A stretch of 38,333 nucleotides of DNA from Geobacillus zalihae NBRC 101842 (GCF_001544135.1 NZ_BCPV01000038.1:1-38333), one strand, 5' to 3'; positions 1 through 10,712 are shown, counted from the stretch's first letter. The notes: a model not told the origin generated them from the letters alone. Numbers and translations are program-made.

Positions 1-360
1 GCTTTTCGCATTGTCCAGCTTCGGCCGCTATCGGCTCGCGACGCTTCGTGTCCCGCTGCGGCGGGCTAAGCCCGCTCGCGGGCCTCTCAGCGCGTTTCGC
101 CGATAGGCAAGCGGCCTCAGCTTTTCGCATTGTCCAGCTTCGGCCCGCCGCCGCTCGGGGTCAAATAACCTTCGCCTTCGGGATTGTAAATCCCTGCAGG
201 CGAAGAACATTTGCCCATCGCGGCGACCCGCGAGCCTCAGCTTTTCCGTATTGTCCAGCTTCGGCGCCTCGCTCTCTTCTGCCAAATCACCTTCCCCCTC
301 GGGGTGCAAGCACCACTAAGGGTGAAGAACATTTGGCTTCGAGATCGCCAGGATGGCGAT
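1..360 (-). repeat. Three tandem ~120 bp structured repeat modules in the rrn leader
   Basis: On the + strand a conserved segment beginning CTTTTCGCATTGTCCAGC and ending CTTCGGC occurs at 2-25, 121-144 and (slightly diverged) 241-265, giving spacings of 119 and 120 bp. The second and third copies are preceded by GCCTCAG. Between conserved segments the sequence changes but can fold: GCCGCTATCGGC near 23-34 pairs with GCCGATAGGCAAGCGGC near 100-116; CAAATAACCTTCGCC near 163-177 pairs imperfectly with GGCGAAGAACATTTG near 199-213; a similar CAAAT/ATTTG pair occurs near 283-335. The layout is a constant linker plus a variable long hairpin. Confidence 0.7.
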
Positions 361-487
361 ATTTCGCCGTTGCCCGCAGGACGCAGGCTGCCTTTAGGCG
401 AAATTACGGCGCCTCCGCTTTTCTTATGACGCTTGCGTTTTGTTTAGTTTTCAAGGAACTTTTTCGCTGTCCCTTAATGATGACAGC
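1..487 (-). other. Leader region of a leftward rRNA operon (16S outside window)
   Basis: No protein gene is supported here. Read leftward, the stretch follows two rRNA-type promoters and carries a boxA-like NusB/antitermination sequence, GTTCCTTGAAAACTA, at 445-459. That motif resembles the conserved sequence preceding Bacillus 16S and 23S genes. The rest is GC-rich, full of inverted repeats, and built from about 120 bp modules. The 16S gene itself is not in the window, so the rRNA assignment is inferred from the promoters, boxA and position downstream of gyrA (B. subtilis has rrnO after gyrA). Short reading frames on both strands look like shadows of structured RNA. Confidence 0.65.
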
Positions 488-493
488 TATTAA

Positions 494-522
494 ATAATAA
501 CCCATGGACAACGAAAAGTCAA
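494..522 (-). promoter_or_regulatory. rrn promoter P2 (sigma-A)
   Basis: Read leftward: -35 TTGACT at 517-522, a 17-base spacer, and -10 TATTAT at 494-499. An A-rich UP-element-like stretch lies just upstream of the -35. The predicted first base is a G at about 487, which fits Bacillus rRNA promoters, where GTP commonly initiates. The leader and boxA follow downstream. Confidence 0.8.
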
Positions 523-559
523 CAACTTTTTTATTTCTTTACCGTCACAAGCAATGTTG

Positions 560-588
560 ATTGTATCATGTGGATGTTGTTTAGGCAA
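560..588 (-). promoter_or_regulatory. rrn promoter P1 (sigma-A)
   Basis: Read leftward: -35 TTGCCT at 583-588, a 17-base spacer, and -10 TACAAT at 560-565, with an A tract directly upstream of the -35. It lies 66 bp upstream of P2, giving the tandem arrangement typical of Bacillus rRNA operons. Its -35 begins only about 27 bp past the stop codon of the HD-GYP-like gene. Confidence 0.7.
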
Positions 589-614
589 TAGTATTTTTTT
601 GGAACTGACACTGA

Positions 615-1682
615 TCAACCTTGCGCCATTTCCTCGATATATATGTCCCGCTGAACGCTTAGTGACAGCAACTGTCCGGTTTCGATGATCTTGACGATCG
701 GCCGGGCTGGCTCGTCCGAAGGAATAAACATCACTTCAGCCATTTCGCCGTTGGAGAGTTTGACGACAGCTCCTGTTTGTAGGCCGATGAGATTGTTCAC
801 CAGCGCGGCGACAGCTTCTGTACTCAGTTTGCCGAACTGCTCCCTTTGCATCGTTTCAACGGCCCGAAACGGCGACTGTTTGCGACGGTATAACCGTTCT
901 GAAGTCATGGCATGGTAGACATCAGCGACGGCGACGATCTGGCTGTAAGGGTGAATTCTTTCTGCTTTTACTCCGAGCGGGTAGCCGCTGCCGTCATTTC
1001 GTTCATGATGTTGCAACACAGCAAGTTTTGCCCCATGGTTTAGCGCAGGGATTTTTTGCACCATGCGGTAGCTGAAGACAGGGTGCTGCTTTACTTCATT
1101 GAACTCGGCTTCAGTGAGCGCCGACGGATTTGTCAAAATTCTCTTACTTACTTTCGCCATGCCACAGTCTGCTAGCACACCGGCAAGGGCGATTTGGTGG
1201 CATTCCCCTTCGCTGTATCCAAGCTGCATGGCCAAAAAGCCCGCGAGCAGCCCGACGCTGACGGCATGATGGTGCAAATATTCGTCCTTTGTTGCGTAAT
1301 GATGCAACATAAGCAACTCCCGTTTTTGGCCCGCCATTCGTTCAAAAAGCGAAATGATGACCCCTCTGATTTCGCCGATATCAACCGGCAAACCGGCTTG
1401 CCACGATTGAAACCATGTTTTGTATCGTTGGACCGCCTCTAAGTAGAAAGCCATCGGCTGTTTGGCAACCGCCGTTGATGCGGAATCGACGTTGGGAAAT
1501 GGTTCACCGTTAGCAAGCAATGGTTCAACGTCCACTTCCTCAACGAGGAATTTTTCAAGTACGAGTAGCAACGGTTTCGTGATCACGGTGTTTTTCGGTA
1601 TAATTGGACGTTTCGTCTTGCCGAGCACATCTTCAGCGAGCACGCATCCTTCGCGAAGCTGGGAGCGTTTCACACGGACCAT
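615..1682 (-). CDS. HD-GYP-like domain protein with degenerate HD motif
   Basis: A 355-residue protein. The C-terminal half (about 125-330) resembles HD-GYP phosphodiesterase domains, which hydrolyse cyclic di-GMP. The GYP signature is intact (HHERNDGSGYP near 225-235), as are the histidine in VKQHP (200) and VADVYHAMTSERLYR (252-266). The HD dyad itself reads AD (A171-D172, in LADCGMAK), so one expected metal-ligand histidine is missing; catalysis is doubtful, and a binding or regulatory role is possible. The N-terminal ~120 residues match nothing I recognise. The start has an AAAGGGGG ribosome site. The gene follows gyrA after a terminator and directly precedes the rRNA promoters, with no terminator of its own visible. 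Confidence 0.85.
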   Translation of the reverse strand: MVRVKRSQLREGCVLAEDVLGKTKRPIIPKNTVITKPLLLVLEKFLVEEVDVEPLLANGEPFPNVDSASTAVAKQPMAFYLEAVQRYKTWFQSWQAGLPVDIGEIRGVIISLFERMAGQKRELLMLHHYATKDEYLHHHAVSVGLLAGFLAMQLGYSEGECHQIALAGVLADCGMAKVSKRILTNPSALTEAEFNEVKQHPVFSYRMVQKIPALNHGAKLAVLQHHERNDGSGYPLGVKAERIHPYSQIVAVADVYHAMTSERLYRRKQSPFRAVETMQREQFGKLSTEAVAALVNNLIGLQTGAVVKLSNGEMAEVMFIPSDEPARPIVKIIETGQLLSLSVQRDIYIEEMAQG

Positions 1683-1763
1683 CGATTAGTGCCCCCTTTG
1701 TCTTTTTTTTTCTCTGTATTTCTATCGTAACATGATTTTGGCCGCGATGGCAGGCTTTTGAAA

Positions 1764-1804
1764 CAGAAAAACGACGCCCCGCGCCTATAGGCGAAGCGCC
1801 GTTT
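1764..1804 (-). terminator. Rho-independent terminator after gyrA
   Basis: Read leftward, an imperfect GC-rich hairpin (arms AACGGCGCTTCGCC and GGCGCGGGGCGTCGTT around a TATA loop) is followed by a run of five T residues. It lies about 25 bp past the gyrA stop and separates gyrA from the HD-GYP-like gene. Confidence 0.7.
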
Positions 1805-1829
1805 CCGTTAGGCTGAATGATCTTCTTCT

Positions 1830-4286
1830 TTATTCCTCGTCCCTTTCTTCCTCAGGCACTTTCGCCACCGTAGCGACGCACTCATGCCCATCTTCGCCAG
1901 AGAGGCGAATGAGCTTAACGCCTTGGGCGATTCTTCCCGTCCGAGAAATATCGCTGACGGCAATGCGAATGAGCACGCCGCCGGTCGTGATCACCATGAC
2001 GTCTTCATTGCCGACGACGGTTGTCACCGCAACGACAGGACCGTTTTTATCCGTGACGTTGCACGTTTTCAATCCTTTGCCCCCGCGGCTTTGCACGCGG
2101 TATTCCGAGGCCGGAGTGCGCTTGCCGAACCCTTTTTTCGTGACGACAAGCACATCATGATGGTCTTCTAAAATTTCCATGCCAACTACTTCATCCCCGT
2201 CATCAAGCGTGATCGCTTTGACTCCAGTCGCGCTGCGGCCCATCGCCCGCACGTCGGTTTCCGGAAAACGGATGAGCATGCCGTTTTTCGTACCGATGAT
2301 CAAATGCTTTTTGCCATCCGTCAGCCGGACAGAAATCAGTTCATCCCCTTCGCGCAAATGGATGGCGATAAGCCCGTTGTTGCGAATATGGGCGAACGCT
2401 GAAAGCGGGGAACGTTTGGCAATTCCTTGCTTTGTCGCAAACACGAGGTAGCGTTCATCGCTAAACTCGCTTTCAATCGGAATCATGGCGTTGATCCACT
2501 CATCTTTATCGAGCTCAAGCAAGTTGATGATGGGCAGCCCTTTGGCTGTGCGGCCGAATTCCGGAATCTCGTAGCCTTTTGCCTGATATACTTTCCCTTT
2601 ATTCGTGAAAAACAGCACGGTGTCATGAGTCGACGTAATGAGCAAATGTTCGACAAAATCGTCTTCCGCCGTATGCATGCCTTGCACGCCCCGTCCGCCG
2701 CGTTTTTGGCTCCGGTACGTCGATAAAGGCAAGCGCTTGATGTAGCCTTTATGAGTAAGCGTGATGACGACATGCTCTTGTGGAATTAAATCCTCGTCAT
2801 CGAACTGCTCAACGGCTCCTGAAACGATTTCCGTGCGCCGCTCATCGTTGAACCGCTCCTTAATTTCGCTCAGTTCATCGCGAATGATTTGCAATACTTT
2901 CTCTTCGTCGGCCAATACGCCTCTCAGTTCTGCGATCAGACGGACAAGGTCTTGGTATTCTTGTTCGATTTTTTCCCGCTCAAGGCCGGTTAACCGTTGC
3001 AGGCGCATATCCAAAATCGCCTGCGCTTGCCGTTCACTGAGTGAGAACCGCGCCATCAGCCCTTCGCGCGCCGCCTCCGTTGTCTGTGAGCGGCGGATGA
3101 GGTCGATCACTTCATCCAAATGGTCAAGGGCGATGCGCAACCCTTCCAGAATGTGAGCACGCGCCTCGGCTTTTTTCAGCTCAAACGCCGTCCGCCGGCG
3201 GATGACGGTTTTTTGATGGTTTAAATAATGCTCCAAACACTCTTTTAAGTTCAGCACTTTCGGCTCGCCGTTTACCAAAGCAAGCATGTTGATGCCAAAA
3301 CTCGTTTGCAATGCCGTATGTTTGTACAAATTGTTCAACACAACCTTCGCGTTGGCATCGCGCCGCACTTCGATAACGATGCGCATGCCGCTCCGATCCG
3401 ACTCGTCGCGCAAGTCGGTGATGCCGTCAATTTTTTTGTCGCGCACAAGTTCGGCGATCCGCTCGATCAGTTTCGCCTTGTTTACTTGGTAAGGGAGCTC
3501 GGTCACAATGATCGTTTCCTTGCCGTTTGGCTGCTGCTCGATTTCGGCCTTGGCGCGCAATGTAATGGAGCCGCGACCCGTTTCGTACGCCTTGCGGATG
3601 CCGCTGCGGCCGATAATTTGTCCAGCGGTTGGAAAGTCAGGTCCTGGGATGTATTCCATCAAATCGGCAACCGTCATCTCCGGATTTTGGCTTAATGCCA
3701 ACAAGGCATCAATCACTTCGCCAAGCTGGTGCGGCGGAATGTTCGTCGCCATTCCGACAGCGATGCCGGATGAACCGTTGACAAGCAAATTAGGAAACCG
3801 GGACGGCAGCACGACCGGTTCTTTTTCCGAACCGTCATAGTTGTCTTGATAGTCAATCGTGTCTTTGTTGATATCGCGCAAAAGCTCCATGGCGATTTTC
3901 GACATGCGCGCTTCCGTGTAGCGCATCGCTGCTGCCGCGTCGCCGTCAATCGATCCGAAGTTGCCATGTCCGTCGACAAGCATGTAGCGGTAGTTGAAAT
4001 CTTGCGCCATGCGCACCATCGTGTCATACACGGCGGCATCCCCGTGCGGATGATATTTCCCGATCACTTCGCCGACGATGCGAGCCGACTTTTTATACGG
4101 TTTATCGGCAGTCATGCCGAGGTCGTGCATGGCATATAAAATGCGGCGATGCACCGGCTTCAGCCCGTCGCGCACGTCCGGCAGGGCGCGCGAAACGATG
4201 ACGCTCATCGCATAGTCAAGAAACGAAGAACGCATTTCCTGGCTGATGTTCACTTCGCGGATGCGCGGTTGTTCGTGTTCTGCCAT
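1830..4286 (-). CDS. gyrA: DNA gyrase subunit A
   Basis: Breakage-reunion subunit of the A2B2 type II topoisomerase that introduces negative supercoils using ATP. The product is 818 residues, close to the Bacillus length. The catalytic tyrosine is Y123 in [10 protein letters not shown]. The quinolone-determining region reads [10 protein letters not shown] at 79-88, so the position equivalent to E. coli Ser83 is Ala84, while the acidic Asp88 is kept. The GyrA box for DNA wrapping is QKRGGRG near 527-533 at the start of the C-terminal beta-pinwheel domain. The acidic C-terminal tail ends EERDEE. The start has a GGGAGG site eleven bases upstream. It lies downstream of gyrB across a GC-rich 150 bp spacer and ends before a terminator. 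Confidence 0.98.
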   Translation of the reverse strand: MAEHEQPRIREVNISQEMRSSFLDYAMSVIVSRALPDVRDGLKPVHRRILYAMHDLGMTADKPYKKSARIVGEVIGKYHPHGDAAVYDTMVRMAQDFNYRYMLVDGHGNFGSIDGDAAAAMRYTEARMSKIAMELLRDINKDTIDYQDNYDGSEKEPVVLPSRFPNLLVNGSSGIAVGMATNIPPHQLGEVIDALLALSQNPEMTVADLMEYIPGPDFPTAGQIIGRSGIRKAYETGRGSITLRAKAEIEQQPNGKETIIVTELPYQVNKAKLIERIAELVRDKKIDGITDLRDESDRSGMRIVIEVRRDANAKVVLNNLYKHTALQTSFGINMLALVNGEPKVLNLKECLEHYLNHQKTVIRRRTAFELKKAEARAHILEGLRIALDHLDEVIDLIRRSQTTEAAREGLMARFSLSERQAQAILDMRLQRLTGLEREKIEQEYQDLVRLIAELRGVLADEEKVLQIIRDELSEIKERFNDERRTEIVSGAVEQFDDEDLIPQEHVVITLTHKGYIKRLPLSTYRSQKRGGRGVQGMHTAEDDFVEHLLITSTHDTVLFFTNKGKVYQAKGYEIPEFGRTAKGLPIINLLELDKDEWINAMIPIESEFSDERYLVFATKQGIAKRSPLSAFAHIRNNGLIAIHLREGDELISVRLTDGKKHLIIGTKNGMLIRFPETDVRAMGRSATGVKAITLDDGDEVVGMEILEDHHDVLVVTKKGFGKRTPASEYRVQSRGGKGLKTCNVTDKNGPVVAVTTVVGNEDVMVITTGGVLIRIAVSDISRTGRIAQGVKLIRLSGEDGHECVATVAKVPEEERDEE

Positions 4287-4436
4287 TCGTTCAAACCTCC
4301 CTTTGAAACCTCCTCCAGTCCGGACCGCCCGGCCAGGCGGACGCGGACGGACGGCGGGCGCCGCTTCGCTCGCGCGCCGGGTGTCCCCGTCGGCAAGGTG
4401 AAGCGAGGAGGGCGGCTGATTCCCTCTTTTTTTATC

Positions 4437-6365
<1,929 letters not shown>

Positions 6366-6405
6366 TCACCTACGCTTTCTTTGCAAACGTTCAACGGTCT
6401 CGCGG

Positions 6406-7524
6406 TCAAGAAGGAGCGGTTACCGAACCAGAATGGACTCGATAAATAGCCGCTTCTTGAATGATATCGTGCTTAATGCCGTCAATGCTTGTTGTTGTGA
6501 CAAAAGTTTGCACTTTTTTCCGGATGGCATCAAGGAGGTGGGTTTGCCGAAAGTCATCAAGTTCTGACAACACATCATCCAGCAATAAAATGGGGTAATC
6601 GCCTAACTCGGAAAAGATGAGCTCAAGTTCTGCCAGCTTGACCGCTAGCGCGGTTGTACGTTGTTGCCCCTGGGAACCGAAAGTTTGCACGTTTTTTCCA
6701 TTCACGAAAAACGCGATGTCATCGCGATGCGGGCCGACCAACGTTGTTCCCCGCAGAACTTCCCGTTCCCTCATGGCGGCGAACGTTTCACTGTATGCTT
6801 CTACTATTCTCGACAATTCCGCCTTTTCTGATACGTCGACCGACGGTTCGTATCGGATGCAAAGCTGTTCGGCGCCGCGGCTGATTTCATAGTGGATTGG
6901 CATCGCCCATTGCTCAAGCAGCGACAAAAACTGGCGGCGCCGCAGCGTAATTTTGGCCGCCAGCAATACAAGCTGCTCAGTTAACACATCAAGAACCGCC
7001 TCATCGCTCCGCTCGCGCGCCTGCATCATTTTTAAGTAATGATTGCGTTGTTGCAGCAGCTTTTGGTATTGGCTCAAATCATGTATATACACAGGCGACA
7101 CTTGCCCGATTTCCATATCGACAAATCGGCGCCGCACTTGCGGACTTCCCTTGACTAAATTCAAGTCTTCGGGAGCGAACATGACGACATTCAAATGGCC
7201 GACGTATTGGCTGAGCCGTTGCTGTTCAATATGGTTGCATCTTGCTTTTTTTCCTTTTTTTGAAATAAGCAACTCAAGCGTTAACGACCCGCTTCGTTTT
7301 TCCGCTCTTCCTTCTATTTTAGCATACTCTTCATTCCAACGGATAAGGTCTTTATCGTTGGACGTGCGGTGCGACTTCGCCATAGCCAAAACATAAATGG
7401 CCTCCATCATGTTCGTCTTTCCTTGGGCATTTTCTCCTAAGATGACGTTCACGCCCTCGCCGAAATTCAGCGTTTCATACTCATAATTCCGGTAATTCGT
7501 CAACGTTAAGTTGGTCAAAAACAC
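6406..7524 (-). CDS. recF: DNA replication and repair protein RecF
   Basis: SMC-like ATPase that binds single-strand/double-strand junctions and helps load RecA at gaps with RecO and RecR. The 372 residues match the family length. Walker A is GENAQGKT (30-37). The ABC-type signature is [14 protein letters not shown], and Walker B follows as [12 protein letters not shown]. The start codon is GTG, placed by AGGTGAAGG, a ribosome site overlapping the end of yaaA, whose stop lies 11 bp upstream; translational coupling is likely. Downstream, only 46 bp separate it from gyrB, so the small gene yaaB (remB) found there in B. subtilis is absent. Confidence 0.97.
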   Translation of the reverse strand: MFLTNLTLTNYRNYEYETLNFGEGVNVILGENAQGKTNMMEAIYVLAMAKSHRTSNDKDLIRWNEEYAKIEGRAEKRSGSLTLELLISKKGKKARCNHIEQQRLSQYVGHLNVVMFAPEDLNLVKGSPQVRRRFVDMEIGQVSPVYIHDLSQYQKLLQQRNHYLKMMQARERSDEAVLDVLTEQLVLLAAKITLRRRQFLSLLEQWAMPIHYEISRGAEQLCIRYEPSVDVSEKAELSRIVEAYSETFAAMREREVLRGTTLVGPHRDDIAFFVNGKNVQTFGSQGQQRTTALAVKLAELELIFSELGDYPILLLDDVLSELDDFRQTHLLDAIRKKVQTFVTTTSIDGIKHDIIQEAAIYRVHSGSVTAPS

Positions 7525-7535
7525 CGAACCTTCAC

Positions 7536-7766
7536 CTACTCCGCTTTTACGACGACGAACGTGCCAAACGGTTCAATGTCGATCCGGTCGCCGTCTCTCA
7601 GCTTTCGCCCGCGCCGGTTTTCCCGTTCTCCATTGACAAGCACGTGATGTTCCTGCAAAAACCATTTGGCCGCACCGCCAGTATCGATCAATCGCACAAG
7701 TTTCAAAAGCTGCCCCAGCGTAATCGTTTCCGTTGTAATCGTCACCCGTTGTTCCATCCGTGTCAT
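7536..7766 (-). CDS. yaaA: S4-domain RNA-binding protein YaaA
   Basis: A 76-residue S4-like protein, almost entirely one RNA-binding domain ([44 protein letters not shown]). This is the conserved small gene between dnaN and recF in Firmicutes; a role in ribosome assembly has been suggested, but the sequence does not show it. Two close starts occur (MTRM); the first has GAAGGAAAG at good spacing. It is preceded by its own candidate promoter (7799-7827) and a large stem-loop, so it probably heads a yaaA-recF-gyrB unit separate from dnaA-dnaN. Confidence 0.93.
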   Translation of the reverse strand: MTRMEQRVTITTETITLGQLLKLVRLIDTGGAAKWFLQEHHVLVNGERENRRGRKLRDGDRIDIEPFGTFVVVKAE

Positions 7767-7798
7767 CGCTCGCTTTCCTTCAAACTGCCTATTCTTTT

Positions 7799-7827
7799 AT
7801 TTTACCGGAAAATCCGCCCACTCGCAA
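7799..7827 (-). promoter_or_regulatory. Candidate sigma-A promoter for yaaA-recF-gyrB
   Basis: Read leftward: TTGCGA at 7822-7827, a 17-base spacer, and TAAAAT at 7799-7804. It lies just downstream of the dnaN-yaaA stem-loop and about 33 bp upstream of the yaaA start. Confidence 0.6.
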
Positions 7828-7833
7828 AGAAAG

Positions 7834-7877
7834 CCGATGAGAAGGATGGGCATAGATGTTGCCCGCCTTCTCATCGG
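7834..7877 (-). terminator. Long stem-loop between dnaN and yaaA
   Basis: A perfect 12-bp inverted repeat (CCGATGAGAAGG / CCTTCTCATCGG) encloses a second stem (GGGCA / TGCCC). Read leftward it is followed by CTTTCTTTG, a weak U tract. It probably ends or attenuates the dnaA-dnaN transcript before the yaaA promoter. Confidence 0.6.
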
Positions 7878-7954
7878 ACTTGAGAAAAAGCAGCGTTGTC
7901 GGGCGGCTTTTGCCCTTGAAGCTGAATGGTTTTCGCCAATAGGAGGGCGGTGGG

Positions 7955-9091
7955 TCAATATGTTCTCACCGGCAAAATGAGCTGAAGCATCGAATCGGTA
8001 TGAAGCGGGCGCAACAGGAACGGCCGCATGGCCCCAGTGAAGCTGATTTGAATGTCTGTTCCATCAAGCGCCCGCAACGCGTCCATCATATATTTCGCGC
8101 TGAACGAAATGTTCAACTCTTCCCCTTCAAGAGACTCCGTTTGCAGCTGCTCCGTCACTTTCCCGATCTCCGGAGAAATCGAAGAAATTTCGAGCATTCC
8201 TCCAGGAAGCGTCGTCAGTTTCACAACGTTGTTCCTTCCTTCTCGAGCAAGCAAGGACGCTCGGTCGATTGCCTGCAGAAACTCTTTTGCATTGACGATC
8301 ATGGTCGTTTTGCTTTCTGTTGGAATCAAGCGGGCCGTCTCCGGATAGTTGCCGTCAAGCAGCCGGGAAAAGAAGAGAAGGTGCTCGGCCTTAAATAGCA
8401 CTTGATTGGCTGTCATGACGATGTCCACCGGGTGGTTGCCGTCATCCAAAATTTTGCTGAGCTCATTAAGACTTTTTCCAGGGATGACGACGTTGTATGA
8501 TACTTCATTTTCCGACTCAATTTTCACTTTGCGCATGGCTAAGCGATGACTGTCGGTCGCTGTGCAGACAAGCTCGCCATGTTCAACTTTCCAGTTGACA
8601 CCTGTCAAGATTGGGCGCGTTTCCGATGTAGAAACGGCGAATACCGTTTGCCGAATCACGGTTTTCAATAAATCAGCCGGGATTTGAAACACGTTTTCTT
8701 CTTCAATTTGCGGCAGGCGCGGATATTCGTCGGCGTTTAGCCCATTAAGGCGGAATTCTGAGTGCCCCGAGCGGATGATCGTCAAAAAGTTGTCTTCCGT
8801 TTCGATTTCCACCGTTTGTTGCGGCAGTTTTTTCACGATTTCAGAGAAAAAGCGCGCCTGCAGTACGATGCTCCCCGGTCTTTTCACATCAACGAGCAAC
8901 TTGCCTTCTTTTTCAAGCGGAATAAACGATTCAATTGAAATGTCGGAATCGCTTCCGGTCAGCGTTACTCCCGAGGCGGTTGCTGTTAGTTTGATTCCGG
9001 TCAAAATCGGAATCGTCGTTCTTGTCGATACGGCTTTCATCACGTCTTGGACGCTCTTGGCCAACGCTTCGCGGTCAATGGAAATGTTCAC
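7955..9091 (-). CDS. dnaN: DNA polymerase III sliding clamp (beta subunit)
   Basis: Ring-shaped processivity clamp that tethers polymerases to DNA; dimeric, with three similar domains per chain. The 378 residues match the Bacillus form. The N terminus MNISIDREALAKSVQDV and the C-terminal LLRPLHTDSMLQLILPVRTY are typical, the latter near the peptide-binding cleft. The start is GTG with GGGAGG nine bases upstream. It follows dnaA across the second half of the origin, and is the second gene of the dnaA-dnaN unit. Confidence 0.98.
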   Translation of the reverse strand: MNISIDREALAKSVQDVMKAVSTRTTIPILTGIKLTATASGVTLTGSDSDISIESFIPLEKEGKLLVDVKRPGSIVLQARFFSEIVKKLPQQTVEIETEDNFLTIIRSGHSEFRLNGLNADEYPRLPQIEEENVFQIPADLLKTVIRQTVFAVSTSETRPILTGVNWKVEHGELVCTATDSHRLAMRKVKIESENEVSYNVVIPGKSLNELSKILDDGNHPVDIVMTANQVLFKAEHLLFFSRLLDGNYPETARLIPTESKTTMIVNAKEFLQAIDRASLLAREGRNNVVKLTTLPGGMLEISSISPEIGKVTEQLQTESLEGEELNISFSAKYMMDALRALDGTDIQISFTGAMRPFLLRPLHTDSMLQLILPVRTY

Positions 9092-9125
9092 GTTGCTGTT
9101 CCTCCCTGTTTCTTTAGATCGTCGG

Positions 9126-9167
9126 AAATAAATTATGAAAATATAAAAACAAAAACCGTAGTACTAG
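9126..9167 (-). other. Candidate DNA unwinding element with DnaA-trio-like motif
   Basis: In the dnaA-dnaN gap, read leftward, the DnaA boxes are followed by a short stretch containing CTAGTACTA (9159-9167) and then an AT-rich run (9126-9155). In B. subtilis the unwinding element has this order: DnaA box, CTA-type trios, AT-rich DNA. The trio here is short and separated from the nearest box by about 18 bp, so the match is partial. Confidence 0.5.
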
Positions 9168-9185
9168 TCGTATGGCTTGTTAGTA

Positions 9186-9248
9186 TGTGGATAAACAAAA
9201 AAAGCGAAGCAAGCACAGCCTGTCCACATGTGGATAAGCTGTGCATAA
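9186..9248 (-). other. DnaA-box cluster downstream of dnaA (incC-like part of oriC)
   Basis: Three DnaA boxes in the leftward orientation: TTATCCACA at 9186-9194 and 9229-9237, and TTATGCACA at 9240-9248, all matching TTATNCACA. An inverted, two-mismatch copy (CTGTCCACA) abuts the middle one at 9220-9228. This is the downstream half of the bipartite origin, next to the AT-rich element. Confidence 0.85.
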
Positions 9249-9263
9249 AACTGAGACAGTTGT

Positions 9264-10616
9264 TCACAGTTGCTTCAGCTTTTCTTGAATCTCTTGTATA
9301 TGCCTTTGCAGCTGCGTATCGGTTTGCAAAAGCTTTGATATTTTTTCATGGGCGTGGATGACGGTTGTATGATCGCGTCCCCCAAATTCATCGCCGATTT
9401 TCGGCAACGAACAGTCGGTCAGTTCGCGGGAGAGATACATGGCAATTTGCCGAGGGAACGCGACCGATTTTGTTCGCTTTTTCGCTTTAAAATCTTCCAT
9501 CTTGATGTTGAAATGCTGTCCAACAACGCGCTGAATGTCTTGAATCGTGATTACCTTCGGCTTTGCGCTCGGGATGATGTCTTTCAATGCCTCTGCTGCC
9601 AAGTCAGCGGTGATCTCTTTGTTGATGAGCGACGAATAAGCGACGACGCGAATGAGAGCGCCCTCAAGCTCGCGGATGTTCGAGTCAATTTGATTGGCGA
9701 TATAAAGCATTACCTCGTTTGGAATGTCAAACCCCTCCGCCTTCGCCTTTTTGCGGAGGATAGCGATCCGCGTCTCCAAATCAGGCGGCGTAATGTCGGT
9801 GATGAGCCCCCACTCAAAGCGCGAACGCAAGCGGTCTTCGAGTGTTGGGATTTCTTTCGGCGGTCGATCGCTTGAGATGACGATTTGCTTGCTCTCCTCG
9901 TGCAGCGTATTAAACGTATGGAAAAATTCTTCTTGCGTTTGTTCTTTTCCGGCCAAAAACTGAATATCATCGATCAGTAGGACGTCAACGTTCCGGTACT
10001 TGTTGCGAAAGTCGTCAGGGCGGTTGTCTCGGATGGCGTTAATAAACTCATTCGTAAACTTCTCTGAAGATAAATAGACCACTTTCGCCGATGGGTTATG
10101 TTCAATCACGTAATGGCCGATCGCGTGCATTAAGTGTGTTTTTCCAAGTCCGACGCCGCCATAGATAAACAAGGGGTTGTATGCTTTGGCCGGAGCCTCA
10201 GCGACCGCCAATGAAGCGGCATGGGCGAACCGGTTGCCGGAGCCGATGACAAACGTATCGAACGTGTATTTCGGATTTAACATGCTTTGTGGGAAATCGT
10301 TTGTCTCTTCATACGGTTTCCGTTGCTTTTTCTTAGATGACTGGAACTCTAGTTCTTCATCATCCTGATTTGGCGGAATGATAAACTTGACGGCCAATTC
10401 TTCGCCCGTGATGGTGTAGATCGTTTCCGCAATCAAATGAGAGTAGCGAGAATCAAGCCAATCTCTAGCAAACTCGTTCGGGGCTACGATGACGAGCGTG
10501 TCACCTCGTAAAGAGTGGGCTTTTGTTGACTTGAGCCAAGTTTCAAAGCTCGGCTTGCTGATTTTTTGTTCAATCTCCGCGAGCACGCGATCCCATAAGT
10601 CATGGATATTTTCCAC
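9264..10616 (-). CDS. dnaA: Chromosomal replication initiator DnaA
   Basis: AAA+ ATPase that binds DnaA boxes, melts the origin and recruits the DnaC helicase. The protein is 450 residues. Domain I is at 1-80 and a charged linker runs at 80-112. Walker A is GGVGLGKT (153-160), Walker B is LLIDD near 213-217, and the DNA-binding signature [15 protein letters not shown] lies near the C terminus. The reading frame is open 159 bp further upstream, but the start is taken as GTG at 10616 because an AGGGAGGGG site sits about five bases before it and [10 protein letters not shown] matches the family N terminus. DnaA boxes flank it on both sides, so autoregulation is expected. Confidence 0.97.
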   Translation of the reverse strand: MENIHDLWDRVLAEIEQKISKPSFETWLKSTKAHSLRGDTLVIVAPNEFARDWLDSRYSHLIAETIYTITGEELAVKFIIPPNQDDEELEFQSSKKKQRKPYEETNDFPQSMLNPKYTFDTFVIGSGNRFAHAASLAVAEAPAKAYNPLFIYGGVGLGKTHLMHAIGHYVIEHNPSAKVVYLSSEKFTNEFINAIRDNRPDDFRNKYRNVDVLLIDDIQFLAGKEQTQEEFFHTFNTLHEESKQIVISSDRPPKEIPTLEDRLRSRFEWGLITDITPPDLETRIAILRKKAKAEGFDIPNEVMLYIANQIDSNIRELEGALIRVVAYSSLINKEITADLAAEALKDIIPSAKPKVITIQDIQRVVGQHFNIKMEDFKAKKRTKSVAFPRQIAMYLSRELTDCSLPKIGDEFGGRDHTTVIHAHEKISKLLQTDTQLQRHIQEIQEKLKQL

Positions 10617-10681
10617 CCGTTGCCCCTCCCTTAAGTCAGAGGATGATCGTTTGTTTAAAAAAATAAGTTTGTGGAAAAAGC

Positions 10682-10712
10682 ATATTAAGGAAATAAAGAA
10701 GCTTTTCGACAA
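10682..10712 (-). promoter_or_regulatory. Candidate dnaA promoter
   Basis: Read leftward: TTGTCG at 10707-10712, a 19-base spacer, and TAATAT at 10682-10687. The spacing is long and the -35 only partial, so this is tentative. DnaA boxes begin directly upstream (10724), which fits autoregulation, and the -35 overlaps a Spo0A-box match. Confidence 0.4.

Noticed and set aside
1-265. CRISPR-like regularly spaced repeats
   Set aside because: The ~120 bp period, diverging copies, foldable intervals and lack of cas genes do not fit a CRISPR array.
48-497. Rightward 149-codon frame in the leader region
   Set aside because: It overlaps tandem structured repeats and the boxA, has no ribosome site, and its translation looks like low-complexity repeat sequence.
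9262-9276. 15-base sequence GTTCACAGTTGCTTC shared with 25126-25140
   Set aside because: One chance match of this length is expected in a window of this size; the contexts (dnaA stop, yyaE stop) are unrelated.
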